A DNA stretch of 64,000 nucleotides from Rhypophila decipiens (GCA_033297075.1 MU858093.1:1-64000); one strand, 5' to 3'. Shown: positions 43,711 to 57,285, counted from the stretch's first letter. The notes: generated by a model from the sequence alone, not told the origin. Program-made: numbers and translations.

Positions 43711-46700
43711 ATGTCACAACCAACTCCTCCTCTCGATGACGACTCCTTCACCTCGTCCGATTCAGGAGAAGAGGTTGTTCAAGGAGAAGGAATAAATGAT
43801 GTTGCCCCCCCTCAGTCAGGCGCGGACGGCCTCGTCACCCCATCCGACGATAGCCCTCAGCCTTCCGCAATGGCCCTCCCATCGGCTAGAGCGTACCAGC
43901 GTGAGATGCTCGAAGAGAGCTTGAAGCAAAATGTGATAGTAGCTGTATGTTGTGTTAACTCGTCTTCTCTCTTTGTATGCAGATCATGGTGCTAACAATC
44001 TTCACAGATGGACACGGGAAGCGGCAAGACTCGAGTGTAAGGGACAATCTGCAAGACTTGCCATGGCATTTGCTGACCCCTGCATAGTGCTTTGATGCGG
44101 ATCGTCAAAGAGCTCGAACGCAGTCCCAAGGTTAGCATCTCACCACCCTGCTTGCCGGCGAAATCCCACTGACAAGGATGACAGAGAGTCTGGTTCCTGG
44201 CCCCAACGGTGGACCTTGCCAATCAGCAATATGAAGTCCTGCAGGCTCACATCAATCAGTCAAAGCTGATATGCGGAGCCGATAATGTGGACGCCTGGTC
44301 GACTCAGCAAGTCTGGGATGCCTTGCTGCTGAATATCCGTCTCGTTGTCTCGACCTTTCAGATCCTGTTTGATGCTGTGCAACACAGTTTTGTTCGGCTA
44401 GATTCGTTGAGTCTTGTTGTCATTGATGAAGGTACACGTCTAACTCAACTTGCTCTGCTGGTGATCGAGACTGACTTGTCATAGCCCATAATTGCGTGGG
44501 AGCCAACTCGGTCGCGAGGCTCATGAAGGAGTTCTATGCTCCCGCCAAACGACAGAATCAGATCGTACCTCATATTCTGGGCCTCACGGCAAGCCCTTTG
44601 ATGAGGATGAACCTCAAAGACATTGACGTCCTTGAGAATACGCTGGATGCCATCTGCAAAACTCCAACCAAGCATAGGGAAGAGCTCATGGCCCAGGTCA
44701 ACCGGCCCGAGATCATGACCATGCCATGGGCTGAGCCGGACGCCCCGGAACGGCCTTTCATTCCCACCAGAGTCATGTCCAGTCTCAGGAAGGCCTACCT
44801 TGACCTGGATATCAAGAAGGATCCTTATATTCTTCGTCTGCTTTCTAGGCGAAATACGACGAGAAACAAGGAAGAACTCCAGAGGGCCGTTATGAAGCAC
44901 GACACCTACTCCCAAAGACAGATGAAGTCGTTTTATGCCAGGGCATCCGAGATCTGGAAGCAAGTCGGTCCATGGGCGGCCGATTACTACATATATCGGG
45001 TAATCATCGAGTTCACCGACAGCTTGGCCGACACAAGTGAGCTCTTGGAAGGCTTGTCAGAGCAGGAAAGGGTCTACCTGGGAGAGGCGTTCCGGAAAGT
45101 AAGCATACCTTCGACTCTCGGCGAACCCAACAATCTGGCACCCAAGATGGAGGTACTGCTCAGCATCCTCCAGCAAGACCGGGAAGACCCTATGGGCATT
45201 GTCTTTGTCAAGGAGAGAGCAACTGTCGCAGTCGTCGCCCATATTCTGTCTATCCACCCTCTGATCAAGGGCAGATACCGGGTCGGGTCTGTCGTCGGAT
45301 CTTCCACAATGCCAGGCAAGAGGCGAGATTTTCTGGATCTTAGCCGCAAAGAAGACCTGCTTTCCCTCGAGCGATTCCGGCTGCGCAAGTTCAATCTGCT
45401 GGTTGCAACGAGCGTTCTCGAGGAGGGAATTGACGTGCCCGAGTGCAATCTCGTCATCTGCTTCGACGAAATCACCAGCCCCAAGGCATTCATCCAACGC
45501 CGTGGAAGAGCGCGCATGGCCCAGTCACAGCTCTATCTCATTGTCGAGAATCTCGAGACCAAGGCAGCAAGGGCATGGCTGGAATTTGAAAAGAAAATGA
45601 AGGCGAGGTACGAGGATGAGAAGAGAGAGCGGGTGGTTATGGAGGAGATTGAGGAATCCGACATTGGGCTTGCTGAATATGAAGTCCTCTCGGTGGAAAG
45701 CACCGGTGCCCGGCTCACCATACGGGACGCCAAAGGGCACTTGCAACATTTCTGCGCTTCTCTTGCTTCCCGCAAGTTCACCGACTGGTCGCCTTACTAT
45801 GTCTTTCATGACACGAACGGCAACCCGGTGGTGGACGTCACGCAGTCGATACCGATGCGAGCAACCGTCCACCTGCCGGCCTCGCTGGATCCCAGTCTGC
45901 GCAAGTTTGAGAGTCTCAATGTCTGGACGTCGGAGAGAAACGCGGCCATGGACGCGGCATTTCAGGCTTACAAGGCTCTGTACAATGCCGGTCTAATCAG
46001 CCAGAATCTGCTCCCTCTCAGCGAGAAGGACATCTTTGGCGAGATTGAACACCGCACTGGATTTTCTTTGGTAGGAGAACAGTTTGACCCGTGGTACCCA
46101 GTGGCTCAAGCCTGGTGTCGCGATGCAGACCCGTGGAAGCTCTTCAGGCGACGACTGGCCATCTCCAACCATGACCAATTTATGCATGCCGAGTTCGACC
46201 TGGTCCTCCCAGTGCCCATACCCTATATGGAACAACTTACCCTCTGGTGGGACGGGAACTCGTCATGGTCGATCGCAATGGGACAAGACATGGACGAGCT
46301 GTCTCGAGCGAGCAGCCGTGCTGTCTATTTCTCGCCCGCGCCAGACCACACCTCGGCCTTGCTGGCCTATTCCTTCGGTTACCGGTTCCGAAGCAAACAG
46401 ATCGAACACGACAAGCAGTACCCCTTCCGCCTCGTCTCGCTCGACCAGAAACTCGTCATATCCGACATGGGGGCCATAGACTTTGACCCCGACTCTGCAG
46501 CTGACCTCTTGCCCAAGAACCTCATCAGAGACCTCTCCAACGAGTACCATCCATACCGTTACCTCGAGACTATCCCCACCAAGCCAGCCATCGAACTAGT
46601 CGGCAGACCATACCGAGGCTTTGACCAAGCACCAGACGACATCCCCTACGTCTCGCTCGCAAAATGGCCCCGAAAAGCAGGCTACTTCCACAACCCATCC

Positions 46701-48422
46701 GCCAACAACAACACTCAACAAGTCTCCCTCGAGAATTCTAAACCCTACCCACGCGTTCTCCCCATCAACCAAGTCAAAATCGACAATTGTCCCCCTGTTT
46801 TCACTCACATAGGCATGCTCATCCCAGCCCTGACAAAAGCACTAGAAATCCACCTAGTGGCCTCCGACTTGCTCCAATCCCGGCTGTCCGACCTTTCCCT
46901 CCCAGCAGACTCTCTATCTCAAATCGTAACAGCGATATGCTCCACCTCAGCACGAACACCAGCCAACTACGAAAGAATAGAATTCCTAGGCGACTCAATT
47001 CTCAAATTCTGTGCCACGGTCTATGCTTCCTCAAAGAACCTGCTCTGGCCCGAAGGTTACCTGTCACTGTTCAAAGACAAGATTGTCTCCAATTCACGCC
47101 TGGCAAAAGCAGCTGTCGAGTTTGGGCTAGACAGATACATCATATACAAGCCGTTTAGTTTGCAAAAGTGGAAGCCGCGCTATGTCGAAGACCTTCTTGC
47201 TACCACGCCATCAGGTACCGCAAAACGGACCCTGCCCACCAAGACTCTCGCAGACGTAGTCGAGTCTGTCATAGGCGTAGCCTTCATCCAAGGCGGCTAT
47301 CCAAAAGCACTGGATTGTATCCGGCTTTTCTTACCAGCCGAAAAGTGGACTTCTATCGAAGAAGGCCGGTCAATCTTGTACAACAACGCCCAAAGTGGCT
47401 ATGGCCTCCCAGTGACGTTTGAGAAGCTCGAGGGACTGGTCGGGTATACATTCAGAAAGAAGAGTCTGTTGGTCGAGGCGATGACGCACTGCTCGTTTAA
47501 TGGATCGGGCGGTGACTCTATCCCTTGCCTTGACAGGCTTGAGTTTCTGGGGGATTCGATTTTGGATTTCGTTGTTGTGAGGAAGTTATTCGAGCTCTCA
47601 AATTCCAGGGAGGGAGAGACTGAAAAAGGGCTGGAGAATCATGAAATGCACCTGCTCAGGACGTCGCTTGTTAATGGCGATATTTTGGCGTTCCTGGTGA
47701 TGGAGTGGGGTGTTGAAGAAACCTTCTTTGAGACTGTTCGCGAGGGGGACAACTCGAACAGTGCGAGTGGTGAAGAGGAGACACCAGCAGCAGAGACAAC
47801 AAGCGAGAGGCACACCAAGCGGCAGAAGAAGGAGGTCAAACTTTGTGATAGGAAAGTGAAAATCCCGCTCTGGTCGTTTATGCGCCACTCTTCACCAGAT
47901 ATGGGCCTCACACACACCGAAACAGCCAAGCGGCATGCTGGATTGCGCAATCGGATCAACGAAGCACTCTTTGGGGAAGGGGAATTTTATCCATGGGAAC
48001 TGCTCCTCCGACTGGGGGCGCAGAAGTTTTACTCAGACTTGTTTGAGAGTTTGCTGGGCGCGGTGTGGGTTGATTCGGGGAGTATAGAGGCTTGCGAGGA
48101 GGTTGTCGAACGGATTGGGATTTTGAGACTGTTGAGACGGTTGAGGAGGGATAAAGTGCATTGTTTGCATCCCAAGGAGGAGCTTGGGCGGCTGGCGCTT
48201 AGTGAGAAGGTTGAGTATGTGGTTGAGGAGGGATCTGGATCTACTGGGGGGAAGGAAGGCGAGGAGAAGGAAGGCAATGGAGAGAGGAGGTTTCAGTGCT
48301 GCGTTAGAGTTGGTGAACGGGAGGTTGCGCATGTTGAAGGGGCTTTGACTAAAGAAGAGGCGAGGGTTCGGGGGGCGAGGGAGGCTTGTCGGGTTTTGAA
48401 GGGCGGTATGGAGGTGAATTAG
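43711..48422 (+). CDS. dcl2: Dicer-like protein 2, RNase III
   Basis: Five exons: 43711-43944, 44008-44036, 44088-44130, 44185-44431 and 44485-48422, for 1496 residues. Order of parts: RAYQREMLEESL (about 58) then MDTGSGKTRV (Walker A, 79-88, on a 29-nt exon) and VVIDEAHNC (181-189), the DEAH helicase; LLVATSVLEEGIDVPE and FIQRRGRARM (about 490-520); a Dicer-dimerisation region; RNase IIIa with ERIEFLGDSILKF (about 1015) and LADVVESVIG; RNase IIIb with LDRLEFLGDSILDF (about 1200) and LFESLLGAVWVDSG; and a C-terminal dsRNA-binding-like stretch (EGALTKEEARVRG). No separate PAZ is clear, as is usual in fungal Dcl2. It cuts double-stranded RNA to ~21-25-nt small RNAs for silencing, antiviral defence and transposon control. 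Start: MSQPTP at 43711 chosen on context; ATG at 43594 would add 39 residues. Confidence 0.92.
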
Positions 48423-49565
48423 TTCTGCTGAGGGTGATGTTTTCTTTTGAGTGCTGTCTTCTTTTCTATTACGGTGAGGAATGGTATCTGGGCTTGATCT
48501 ATACTATAGCTGGTTTGCAGCTGTTCGCTGGAAAGCTCTTGGAGCTTCCTTTCGGAGCAAACCGGCAACAAAGATGTTAGCAAGGTGTTGTATTATGATT
48601 TACTTAAAAATACATGAGGAACGCTTCAAGGATCTCCAGACTCTGTACTGATGAAGCCTGACTGTGTATTGATTCTGATAATAGGCGGAACACTATTAAA
48701 ACAGAGATACACAAAATTCAGGTATTGCTGTTGCAGTCAGATACCGAATACTAATAGATTTATAAACAAGTCCTTTGACAATTTCAGCATGGACAAATCT
48801 CATGACATTTCTACTAGTAATATGTGGAATCCTCTAATGTTTACTTGCTGTGGTCTTGAAAAGGGGCATGATATAACTGTAAGGGTTAGGGTTAAACGTG
48901 GACCATGCGCTTATCCGATGTTGCCAGCTGCGCCAAGGTGGCACAATCCCGAACATCCGGTTCCGCGCAAGGAGCCCCCGACTAGCCTGTAATTCGGGCA
49001 TGGATTAGCACCAGCAGCCAGTAATTCATCATTCAGCACACCAGCCTCAGGCCTGACGGCATTGCATCTTCAACGCCCAGAGCGAACCTTCGACAAAAGA
49101 CCAGACGAAACCAACCAAGACTGGATGACAATCTGATTCAGGCCTCGTCAGACAAGGAAAGACAAAGATCGCACAACCCGAGACGAAACCCCACCGCAAA
49201 AGGCTGGGTCGCCTGCCAGCAACGGCAATGCTGTAATACGTATCCCGCATCCCGTTCCCGATTGTCGAACCCGAATTGAGTACCCTACCCAGAGCCAAAT
49301 TCCCATTGAACAAGCTCCCAATGATTGCGACAAGACCGACAGCGGAAACGAGACCGAGACGACGAAGCGATCCCTGAAGCCGACGACGGATTGAGTCGCT
49401 GTCTTGTTGTTGTTGTGAGCGTTTGGCGCGTGGACTTGGGCTTGGGACTTGGGCCGGAATCCACTTGGCTCGACACGACCGTCACGACGACTTGCGACCG
49501 AGTTTACGGGGTAACATAGGCATTATACCACATACAGGTGCTATCCTCGAAGAACAGCAGTCACA
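48423..49565. other. Spacer between Dicer-like 2 and RGP1
   Basis: AT-rich after the Dicer stop. A telomere-like AGGGTTAGGGTTA lies at 48882-48894. Frames at 48651-48992 and antisense have no motif. The last ~150 bases should be RGP1 leader. Confidence 0.45.
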
Positions 49566-52500
49566 ATGCCGCCGCCAGAAGGTCACAGCAACAGCAACAT
49601 CCGCGTCTTTGTAAACTGGCAGGATCAGGTCGTCTTCGCTGGGGAGGAAGTCAGGTGCACCATCACATTCAAGAACGTCGCCCCAGTTGCGGGTAATGGG
49701 TCAAGCACGCCCGCATTGCTACACCCGTCGGCAAGAGGATCAGGATCCGGGTTTGGGACGCTGGGAGGTCTTCTCAGTCCTTCCGTGTCCAAACTACACC
49801 CCTCCTCGAGACAAGCCGGCGGCGGCGGCGGCGGCGGCGAGCGCCGTAACAAGGCCAATGCCGTCGGTCTGGCGCCCCCGCCCTCAAAATCCCGTGGACA
49901 TCGATCTTCGCTCTCCCTGAGCACTTCTTCTACCTCGCGTTCCCGCTCCGGTTCGGTGCCATGGTCCCCGCCGCCGCTGGACAGTCCGACACCAAACAGC
50001 CCTGCGCGCAATGGACACGGGCATAAGCGGTCGGTTTCTATCATGTCGATTGGGTCGACGAGCACGGTCGAGGCGGGAGGGAACAACAATGGCGCCGCTG
50101 GAGGCCCTGGGAAGGGTCAGAGACCGGGGAGAGGTCATGTTCGAGCGTCTAGTTTGCAGATCGTGCCTAGAGCCTCTCCCCTGAATGGGCCGCGCTCTGG
50201 TGAGTTCTGGCAAGATATTGGAGAAACGATTTTCGTACTAATGGTCTTGTTTCCAACCTAGCTACCCATCCGCAGAGATTATACGCCTCCCAGTCGTCCC
50301 CCCTTTTCCACGCTTCATACCCACCCGACAGGGCGACTCTTAATGAACGGCCGTCGGGCGCCGCGACCGCACCAGACACACCGCGGGTCGGGTTCTCGCG
50401 GGCCTCGCCTACTTACAAAGCAGATGTATTATCAGCTTTCAAATTCCCCATGACGCCACAATCACCCGGCCCAGCCGAGGGTCCGCAGCTAGGATCGTCA
50501 TCCGACAGCACCCTAATGAGCCCTATCAGCTCCGTGGGCGGCGACTTTAGCCACCTCCCTGTCCGACCAAAAGAACAACCCGCCGTACCGACTATCAACG
50601 AGCACGGAGCCCTGCTCTCGGCGCGGGTCCTAGCTACGACCAGTATAGGAGGCACGCCGAGGAGCAGCGGCGAATTCTACTCACTCAGCAACAACTCGTC
50701 AGAAACACTCGCATCCGAGTATGTCCAGCAACCGGCTTTCCGGGGCGGTGGCTTGGGCAGGGCAGTATCAGGGAGCCACAATCGACGGCCGTCGAATCTG
50801 TCGTCGAGTATGATAGCTGGGGGGCGGGTATCGTCAGAGGCGTTGATGATGGGCTATGCTCAAGTCCAAGGGTCATTTACCCTGGACGGCTCGCTGGTCA
50901 ACCTCGGTCCCTTTGAACAAGTCAAACGAAAGGCCGTGGTGGGAGGCCACGGCGGCGGCGTCGTCGGCTTAGAGACACCCAAACGAGACAGTGGCCTCCT
51001 AAGAGGGTTCGGATGGGGCAACATCACCAGCTCCATTGGAGAATTACTAGGAGGCAGCGAGCTCAGCACCATCAAGGAAATGCGCACCACGGCGAGCTCC
51101 AAATCTATCCCGTTACTGTCAACCCCGCAGTCCATCTTGTTCGTCGATCTCCAGCTCGCACCGGGGGAGAGCAAATCGTTCGAATACGCGTTCCGGCTGC
51201 CTAAGGGGCTTCCGCCAACTCACCGCGGCAAGTGCATGAAGATATCCTACAGTCTAGTAATCGGCACTCAGCGACCGGGCGGCGCGCGAGAGCAACAAGT
51301 AAAATCAGTCGATGTCCCGTTTCGCGTGCTGGGAAGCGTCAACGCCCACGGCGAGATTCTAGGCCACGACCTCATGTCGCCGTACATCATCCTACGAGAC
51401 CAGGCCAAAGTCCAGACAGTATCAGATCCCAACAACCCAGCCCCAAGAACCCACCAGAAAAAAATCAGCCAAAACTTTCCACCACTCCCATTCTCATCTT
51501 CATCAACCCAACCAACCTCGACGCGAAATTCCTTCTTCACCTACGTAGACGAGCTTCTCGCCAAACCAGAAAATGGCGCCCACGCAGGGGCACTGCTCAG
51601 CCCAACAGCCCTGACACCCTCCCGTCGCCAATCAACCTACTCCCTGTACGAAGACCCAGCCCTAGGCGTAACAACAGCAAAAGAGGCAATCGATCTCGCC
51701 ATCCTCCGCGCCAATCTCACCAGTCATCAATCCAGCGCAGCAAACAACCGCTTCGAAATAGCCCGCAACGGGCGCCACGTAGGCGTGGTCATGCTCGGTC
51801 GCCCGGCGTACAGGCTAGGCGAACAAATTACCCTGGCGGTGGATTTCACGGGGGCCGAAGTGCCGTGTTATGCCGTGCACGCTGCGTTGGAAACGTCGGA
51901 ACGGATCGTGGACGGGGCGTTGGCGCTGAGGAGCGAGGCGAGTGTGCAGAGGGTGACGCGCAAGGTGGTGGTTAGCCATAGCGAGGCGACCTTGTTTCAG
52001 AGGCGGATGGTGTTTTGTCCTGTTATTCCTGCCAGTGGGACGCCCCAGTTTGTCACGTCTGGGGTCTGTTTGGATTGGAAGGTTAGGTTGGAGTTTGTGG
52101 TTCCTGTTCATTCTGGGCAGCAGCAGCAGCACGTTCAGCAGGGCATGGGGCAGCAGGGGGACAAGGTTGAGTTTGATGCCGAGCACCATAATGGCGGCGG
52201 CCAGCAGCAGGAGGAGGACGACGAGGACGAGGAAGACGAGAGGGGCCGGTTAGTCAAGGAGAATGATGAGGAGGAGAACAGGCCTGGGAGGAAAAAGTCA
52301 CAGCAAAAGCCGCTGCCTCCAACGCCTTTACTATCTCAGTCCCAATCCCGAAGACCATCATCACAAGCACAAGCAGCCCAAAACGAAGAAGAAAAGGGCA
52401 AAGAAAGAGAGCATGCATACGACGAGGAGGAGGAGGAAGAAGAAGGCGAAACTCGTACACGCAAGCCCTCACTCTCGGCGCCAACGCAACAAGATCACAT

Positions 52501-52690
52501 AAGCAGTCAACACCCCCTCTTGGAACCCATTCTGTGCGATGAACGAGGCGGACTCGTCCTGGTAGCAGTTGAGAACCTGGCTTGTGAGAGTTTCGAGGTT
52601 GCTGTCCCGCTTAGGGTCTATGGGGCTGTGTGTAACGGGTTGGAACGGTTGGAGAGGGATGAGGCTATGGATGGGGGGCTTGTTGTTTAA
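49566..52690 (+). CDS. rgp1: RGP1-family protein, Ric1-Rgp1 Golgi exchange-factor subunit
   Basis: Exons 49566-50199 and 50262-52690 (62-bp intron, GTGAGT...CTAG) give 1020 residues. It starts PPPEGHSNSNIRVFVNWQDQVVFAGEEVRCTITFKNVAP, the arrestin-like N-terminal strand pair of RGP1. Later conserved blocks are FTLDGSLVNLGPFEQVKRKA, LSTPQSILFVDLQLAPGESKSFEYAFRLPKGLPPTHRGKCMKISYSL as pieces of one domain, IARNGRHVGVVMLGRPAYRLGEQI, and LDWKVRLEFVVPV. Long Ser/Gly/Pro-rich linkers separate them (about 70-210 and 480-560), and an acidic Glu/Asp/Lys tail precedes the C-terminus. RGP1 with RIC1 activates Ypt6/Rab6 on Golgi membranes, for retrograde traffic. The fungal filamentous version is longer than yeast because of the linkers. 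Homology is strong in the first block; I cannot check the rest by alignment. Confidence 0.82.
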
Positions 52691-53542
52691 ATTTCTGGGT
52701 CTGGGTGGTCTTGGGTTTTCTGATTTTTTTCGAGAACCGTGACGCCGCTTTTTAAAAATCAGGATCCGATCGAAATCAAGTTTTAATTTCTGAATGGTGT
52801 TTCGTAGACTACCTATTTTCTTGGGGGGCGGGGTGTTTTAATCATACATACGCATTAGCAATAAACGGATGGATGGATGGATGGAAGGCTCGTTCACTTA
52901 ATAAGGGGGTTGAGGGGCGGTCAATCAATTGTAGATCTACGTGATATCAAGTCAAGTCACTACACAACGAACAGTACCTAGGATAGGTACCTAGAGCAGG
53001 AGTAGAGCAAGCAGCTGTTAAGGATCAGTAGGTACTTGGGATGTAAAGTTAAGAAAAAATATATTTATCTATCTACTGTTGCAACTCACCTGACATGATT
53101 GGTAGTTTTGAGTACGTACAGACAGACAGAAAGAGAAAATATTTGAGCGAAAAGCTTGGATGTTGGAGATGATATATTCAGATCTATCCTATTTTGGGTG
53201 TTCCCTTTTCCCTAATAACCCAAGCTCCTTCCTCTGCTTCTTCGCTCTAATATAATATAATACATACATAGATACACATGAAAAGAAGAAACAAACACAG
53301 GCATATTTGCTTCGTTGGTGTGTGTGAGCTGGCTGGCTTGCACAGCTCGGCTTGCCCCCCTTGGCAGTAAATCTTACAAGATATCCGGCCGGTTCCCCTA
53401 CCTACCTCAATACCTCAATACCGCCACCATGTTCCTCTATACGCGGACAACAACATGGCGAACTTTTGAAAGAGGTTGGATTTATCATTCATATACAGCC
53501 CGCCCCCGGGACAGCAGCCCTCTCTTGCTGTCTAATCCATCA
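52691..53542. terminator. Shared 3' region of RGP1 and uL24m
   Basis: Convergent ends. GGAT repeats at 52868-52884 and ACCTAGG-type runs at 52973-52993. No gene recognised. Confidence 0.45.
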
Positions 53543-54775
53543 TCATACAACAGGTCGGTCCTCGGTTGTTGGTTTCGGCGTCATGGGTGCTGAAAACCTC
53601 GGCGCCAGAACCTCCTCCTCCTCCCCTTCCACCTCTTTCACCTCCTCCACAGCTGGAAACCCCCTCTGCACCCTATTCTTGTCAATCACCAGCCCAATCT
53701 TCTCAAGCATCTCAGGCGTAAGCTCAGGCTGCCCACGAGCCCGACGCATCTCGCGCTGCAGGCGGTTAAACTCTTGCACGGGCGTCATCATGGACTCGAC
53801 GCTCTTCTTCTTGGCCTTCTTGGCCGCCTCCTCGGCCTCCTTCTGGGCGATGTACTCGTCGGTATGGCGGGTGCGGAACATGCTGTACCTGTTGCGCAGC
53901 TCGTCAATGATGGATTCCGGCATGGGCGGTCGCAGCAGGGTCGGCACAAAAGTGCGCTGCTCGACGTCGATGCGGAGCGTGTCGGCTTCGTTGTCGGGAT
54001 AGACGACGGGTTCCTCCTTTGGCCAAGGGATCACCACGTTCTCGCCGGGGATTATCCGGTCGTAGGTTACTTCCCGGGTTGGGCGGTCAAAGTTGACGTT
54101 GATTGCTTTGAGCTCGCGGATTATTACGTCGCGCATTTTTCCTGTCACTGGGTGGGGGAGCGGGTGGACGAGCCGGACTGCGGATAGGGGGACGCGGCCG
54201 TCAAAGACTTGGACTGGGTCGTCGCTGTCTGAGTTGAGCATGTATCCCGGGATTGAGATGTTGGTCTATTTTTTGGGCCAGTTGGTTAGATTGGAAAGAT
54301 CATCATGGAATTATTTGCTGCTACTCACCCTAAGAGTATCCTTAATCGACACAGTCATGAACTTGGTGTCGATCTCGTCAACAAACCCAATCTTGTCCTT
54401 GAAGCTGCCCTCGGTGACAACGACACGATCACCCGGCTTGACACAAATGTACTTGGGGCCGCTGCACCACGCAGAGCGGGCTTTCCTCTCCTCAGGCGTG
54501 ATGGCGATGCTGAGCCGGGCACGAGCAATAGACACGCTGCCCCAGTAGTTGCCCCATTTGTCGAGTGTGAGATCGCGCTTAGGCGCGAGCTCACCCATCT
54601 TCCAGTCTTCGAGCCGGGCCTGGCGTGCCGCCTTGAGCTGGTGTGTTGCTTCTTTATTCCTGACCTCCGACTTGCGTTCTGACTTCCTCTCTAGAGCTCG
54701 GCCAAATGCTTTGCGCTTGGCTCGTCTTGCGACCTGGCCCTCGGCCATGCGCACTCGGCGCATTAACTTGTCCAT
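53543..54775 (-). CDS. mrpl40: Mitochondrial ribosomal protein uL24m (MRPL40-like)
   Basis: Exons 54775-54329 and 54265-53543 (63-bp intron, GTGAGT...ATAG) give 389 residues. The N-terminus is rich in Arg, Lys and Ala (MRRVRMAEGQVARRAKRKAFGRALERK), as a mitochondrial targeting and rRNA-contact segment. The KOW motif follows at about 110-150: PKYICVKPGDRVVVTEGSF and KIGFVDEIDTKFMTVSI. The second exon continues the large C-terminal extension seen in fungal uL24m, with VRLVHPLPHP and a coiled-coil of Lys, Glu and Ala (about 270-330). It is a component of the mitoribosomal large subunit, placed near the exit tunnel, as in L24. The join DTLR to TNISIPGYM is in frame. The protein is longer than yeast Mrpl40. 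Confidence 0.88.
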
Positions 54776-57285
54776 TGTTTGGGGACGGCCGGGTCGGGCG
54801 ATGTCTGTCTGTCGGGCTCGGGTTCTTTTTCGGTGTCGGGTCGTGGGTTAGAGGTTTGGTTGTTGAGGTACCGACACCTGCGTTCGCCCGGGGAACTATC
54901 GTCGAGATTTCGCGTGATTGGGTTCCGAACAAAAAAAGATCAATTGAACTGAACCGGGAGCTGTCGGTGGCAGCTGTCGGGACTTGGAGCAGTCATCTGA
55001 CAGAGCTGCTTTGCCAATTGGCAACTGGTCGTCGGTCTTGGCAAATCCGGCTCTCCACATGTTGCGACCCGTACGGATCTGTATCCGAGCCTGACGGGTG
55101 TCACTATTCGGAGCTCTTATAAACGTATTATCCAACGTTTCATGTCGGTCAGCTCGGCATGGCCGACTATTCTTTCGTCGGTCGACAAATGGATGGTCAA
55201 TTCCAGTTACAAGTTGTCTCGCAGCATGGCCATTGGTGAGTTATCGACAGACAGTCAGACACGATACAGGCCCATACACAACGCTCGGAAGCTTCCCTTG
55301 GCCTGATATGTTCCAGTGCGAATATCACTACCTACCACTAATGCAAAGGCACGGGCTGAGACGCCAATCAGTATCTCGTGATCTCATGCCTTGTCCGAGT
55401 CTTCCTCTGTTCATGTTAGCCGTGGCTTTGGCTGCAGATGGCCCGCAACAACTTATATCCTCTGATTTGGACGTGAGGCTGATAACGCGTACCGCTCGTT
55501 ATCCGTAAGGATTTCCTATTGACGGCAAAACATGTGGTTGGCACAGTCGGTCTGCACTGTTTACCCGTTGCATCTTGCGGCTCTCCTCTTGGTGACACAA
55601 ACATGTGTATCAGTGTCAGTACGCAGCACCAAATGCTGTAACAAGTGACTTCACCACACTTGTAACAAAAAGTCCTACCATTCCTGTCTCTGCTGGTAGG
55701 ACTTCTCAGACCGGCCCCACCAAAAGACCGGTTCTCACTGCAGCGGCAGCGACCTGACTGCCACCTGAACGGCCTCCCAACCGTAAAACAACAACCAGCC
55801 CGAATCAAACAATGGCCCAGATCCAAGGTGACAAAGAGTCCGTGGGAATGATGTCGTCAGAGCTCAAGCTGACAGTATCCCGCTGATCCATAGGAATCCT
55901 CTATCGTCCTCATCAGCACCAAGCCTTCGCCTCAAAAAATCTCCATCGCTTTCTCTTCAGCTTCCTTGGCCCGTTATGGACCTTGGTGGCTGAGGCTAGA
56001 CCAAATACTTTTGCTTCCCCTGTTCAGTTCAGTAACATCTCTTCGTGAAGCCAAGAGATGGTACCGTACAGTACCGATAGGTTCGTTCTCATGCCTCAAA
56101 CCCGTGCTGCACCTGGAAAACAGGGCCTACGAGAAGCCACAGTTGGACCTGTCATCTCGAATTGTCTTCCTTCCTTTCTTCTCTTCTTGTGCTTGCATCA
56201 TTGCCTGCCTGTTTCCTGTTTCGATGACTGGTTTTGGTCTCTCGCAGTCGACGGAGAGTTCCGTATAATTGGAGGCAGCCAGTGATTACCGAATCTTTAA
56301 TGAACCTCCACTATAATAGGGGTATCTGGACAGTCAGGCTGACTGCGCTGGACGGGGGTACCAAAAGTAGCAAAAAGAAAAGTATGAAAATTGCAATAAA
56401 GAAAACATATACGAGAATGATAATTTGAACAAGGCTATTACCACGAAACTCATCTCTCGTTTGGATTTCACGAGCAGGCTGCGTGAAACAGGAAATCAAA
56501 ACGGTAAATTCGGTGATTACCTGGTACCTTCCGCTGGTCGGTCAGGTCACTCTCAGCCCGGACCACCTTCTCTTTGGGACCTTCCAGGTGCAGCCAAGAG
56601 AAGGCACCAAGTGGCAGGCACTGCAGCCACTGGCAGCCAGTCAAGTGGCGGTCCAGGCCGAGTGCAAGTGGTCAACCTACGAAATCGCGCCCACTCTTCG
56701 CCGCCCACACAGATTGACAGAGCAAAGCTTCCCTTGTCCATCCATTCAGAGGGCTCCAGTCACGCAGCATCCGCCCAGACCAGGACCCAGGTCCAGGTCG
56801 CTCTTGTTTTCCCCGGTCTCCCCCCAACGCTATCCTCTCCTGCCATTTTACCAATTGTTCTAGCACTGCTTCTGGGTCGCCTGTCCGCTGTCGTCAATTC
56901 ACTCCCAGCGAGCGAACCTGAACTTGAACTTCCACCTTCTTCCACTCACTGCACACCAACACAACCATCAACAAACCTGCCATTCCAGGTTCACCGTCCA
57001 ACCCCCGTCGAAAGAGAAAAAATCCTCTTTTCATCTCCCCGGCTCTGTTTTCCTCTGAACTTTATCAAGCGGACGCAGCGGCCACCGCCTTTTGGAAACT
57101 TTGCACACGCCTGCCCCGACAGCTGATTTATTGCATTGACGTGCAGCGCAACGCAAATCTCGACTCGTGTGTCTTTGTTTCCCTACAACACACCTGCACG
57201 CTCTCCCGAGCCTGCTCTTCCTCCCCGACCGCACATCCCGATCTCGCCTTTTCGCATCTCTTCTTGATCTCCAACAACCTTCAAC
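54776..57285. other. 2.5-kb divergent spacer, uL24m and Rho1 promoters
   Basis: The right ~150 bases before 57286 are strongly pyrimidine-rich (leader of Rho1). A frame of 233 codons at 56425-57126 is proline- and serine-rich and most likely lies in the Rho1 leader. Nothing else recognised. Confidence 0.45.
57160..57285 (+). promoter_or_regulatory. CT-rich leader of the Rho1-type gene
   Basis: Sequence is dominated by CTC, TTC and CCC up to CAACAACCTTCAACATG. Such leaders are frequent at strongly expressed fungal housekeeping genes. Confidence 0.5.

Noticed and set aside
49625..50089. 154-codon frame antisense to RGP1
   Set aside because: GC-rich antisense shadow of the RGP1 linker region.
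56425..57126. 233-codon frame upstream of the Rho1-type gene
   Set aside because: Proline and serine composition comes from the pyrimidine-rich leader; no conserved motif.
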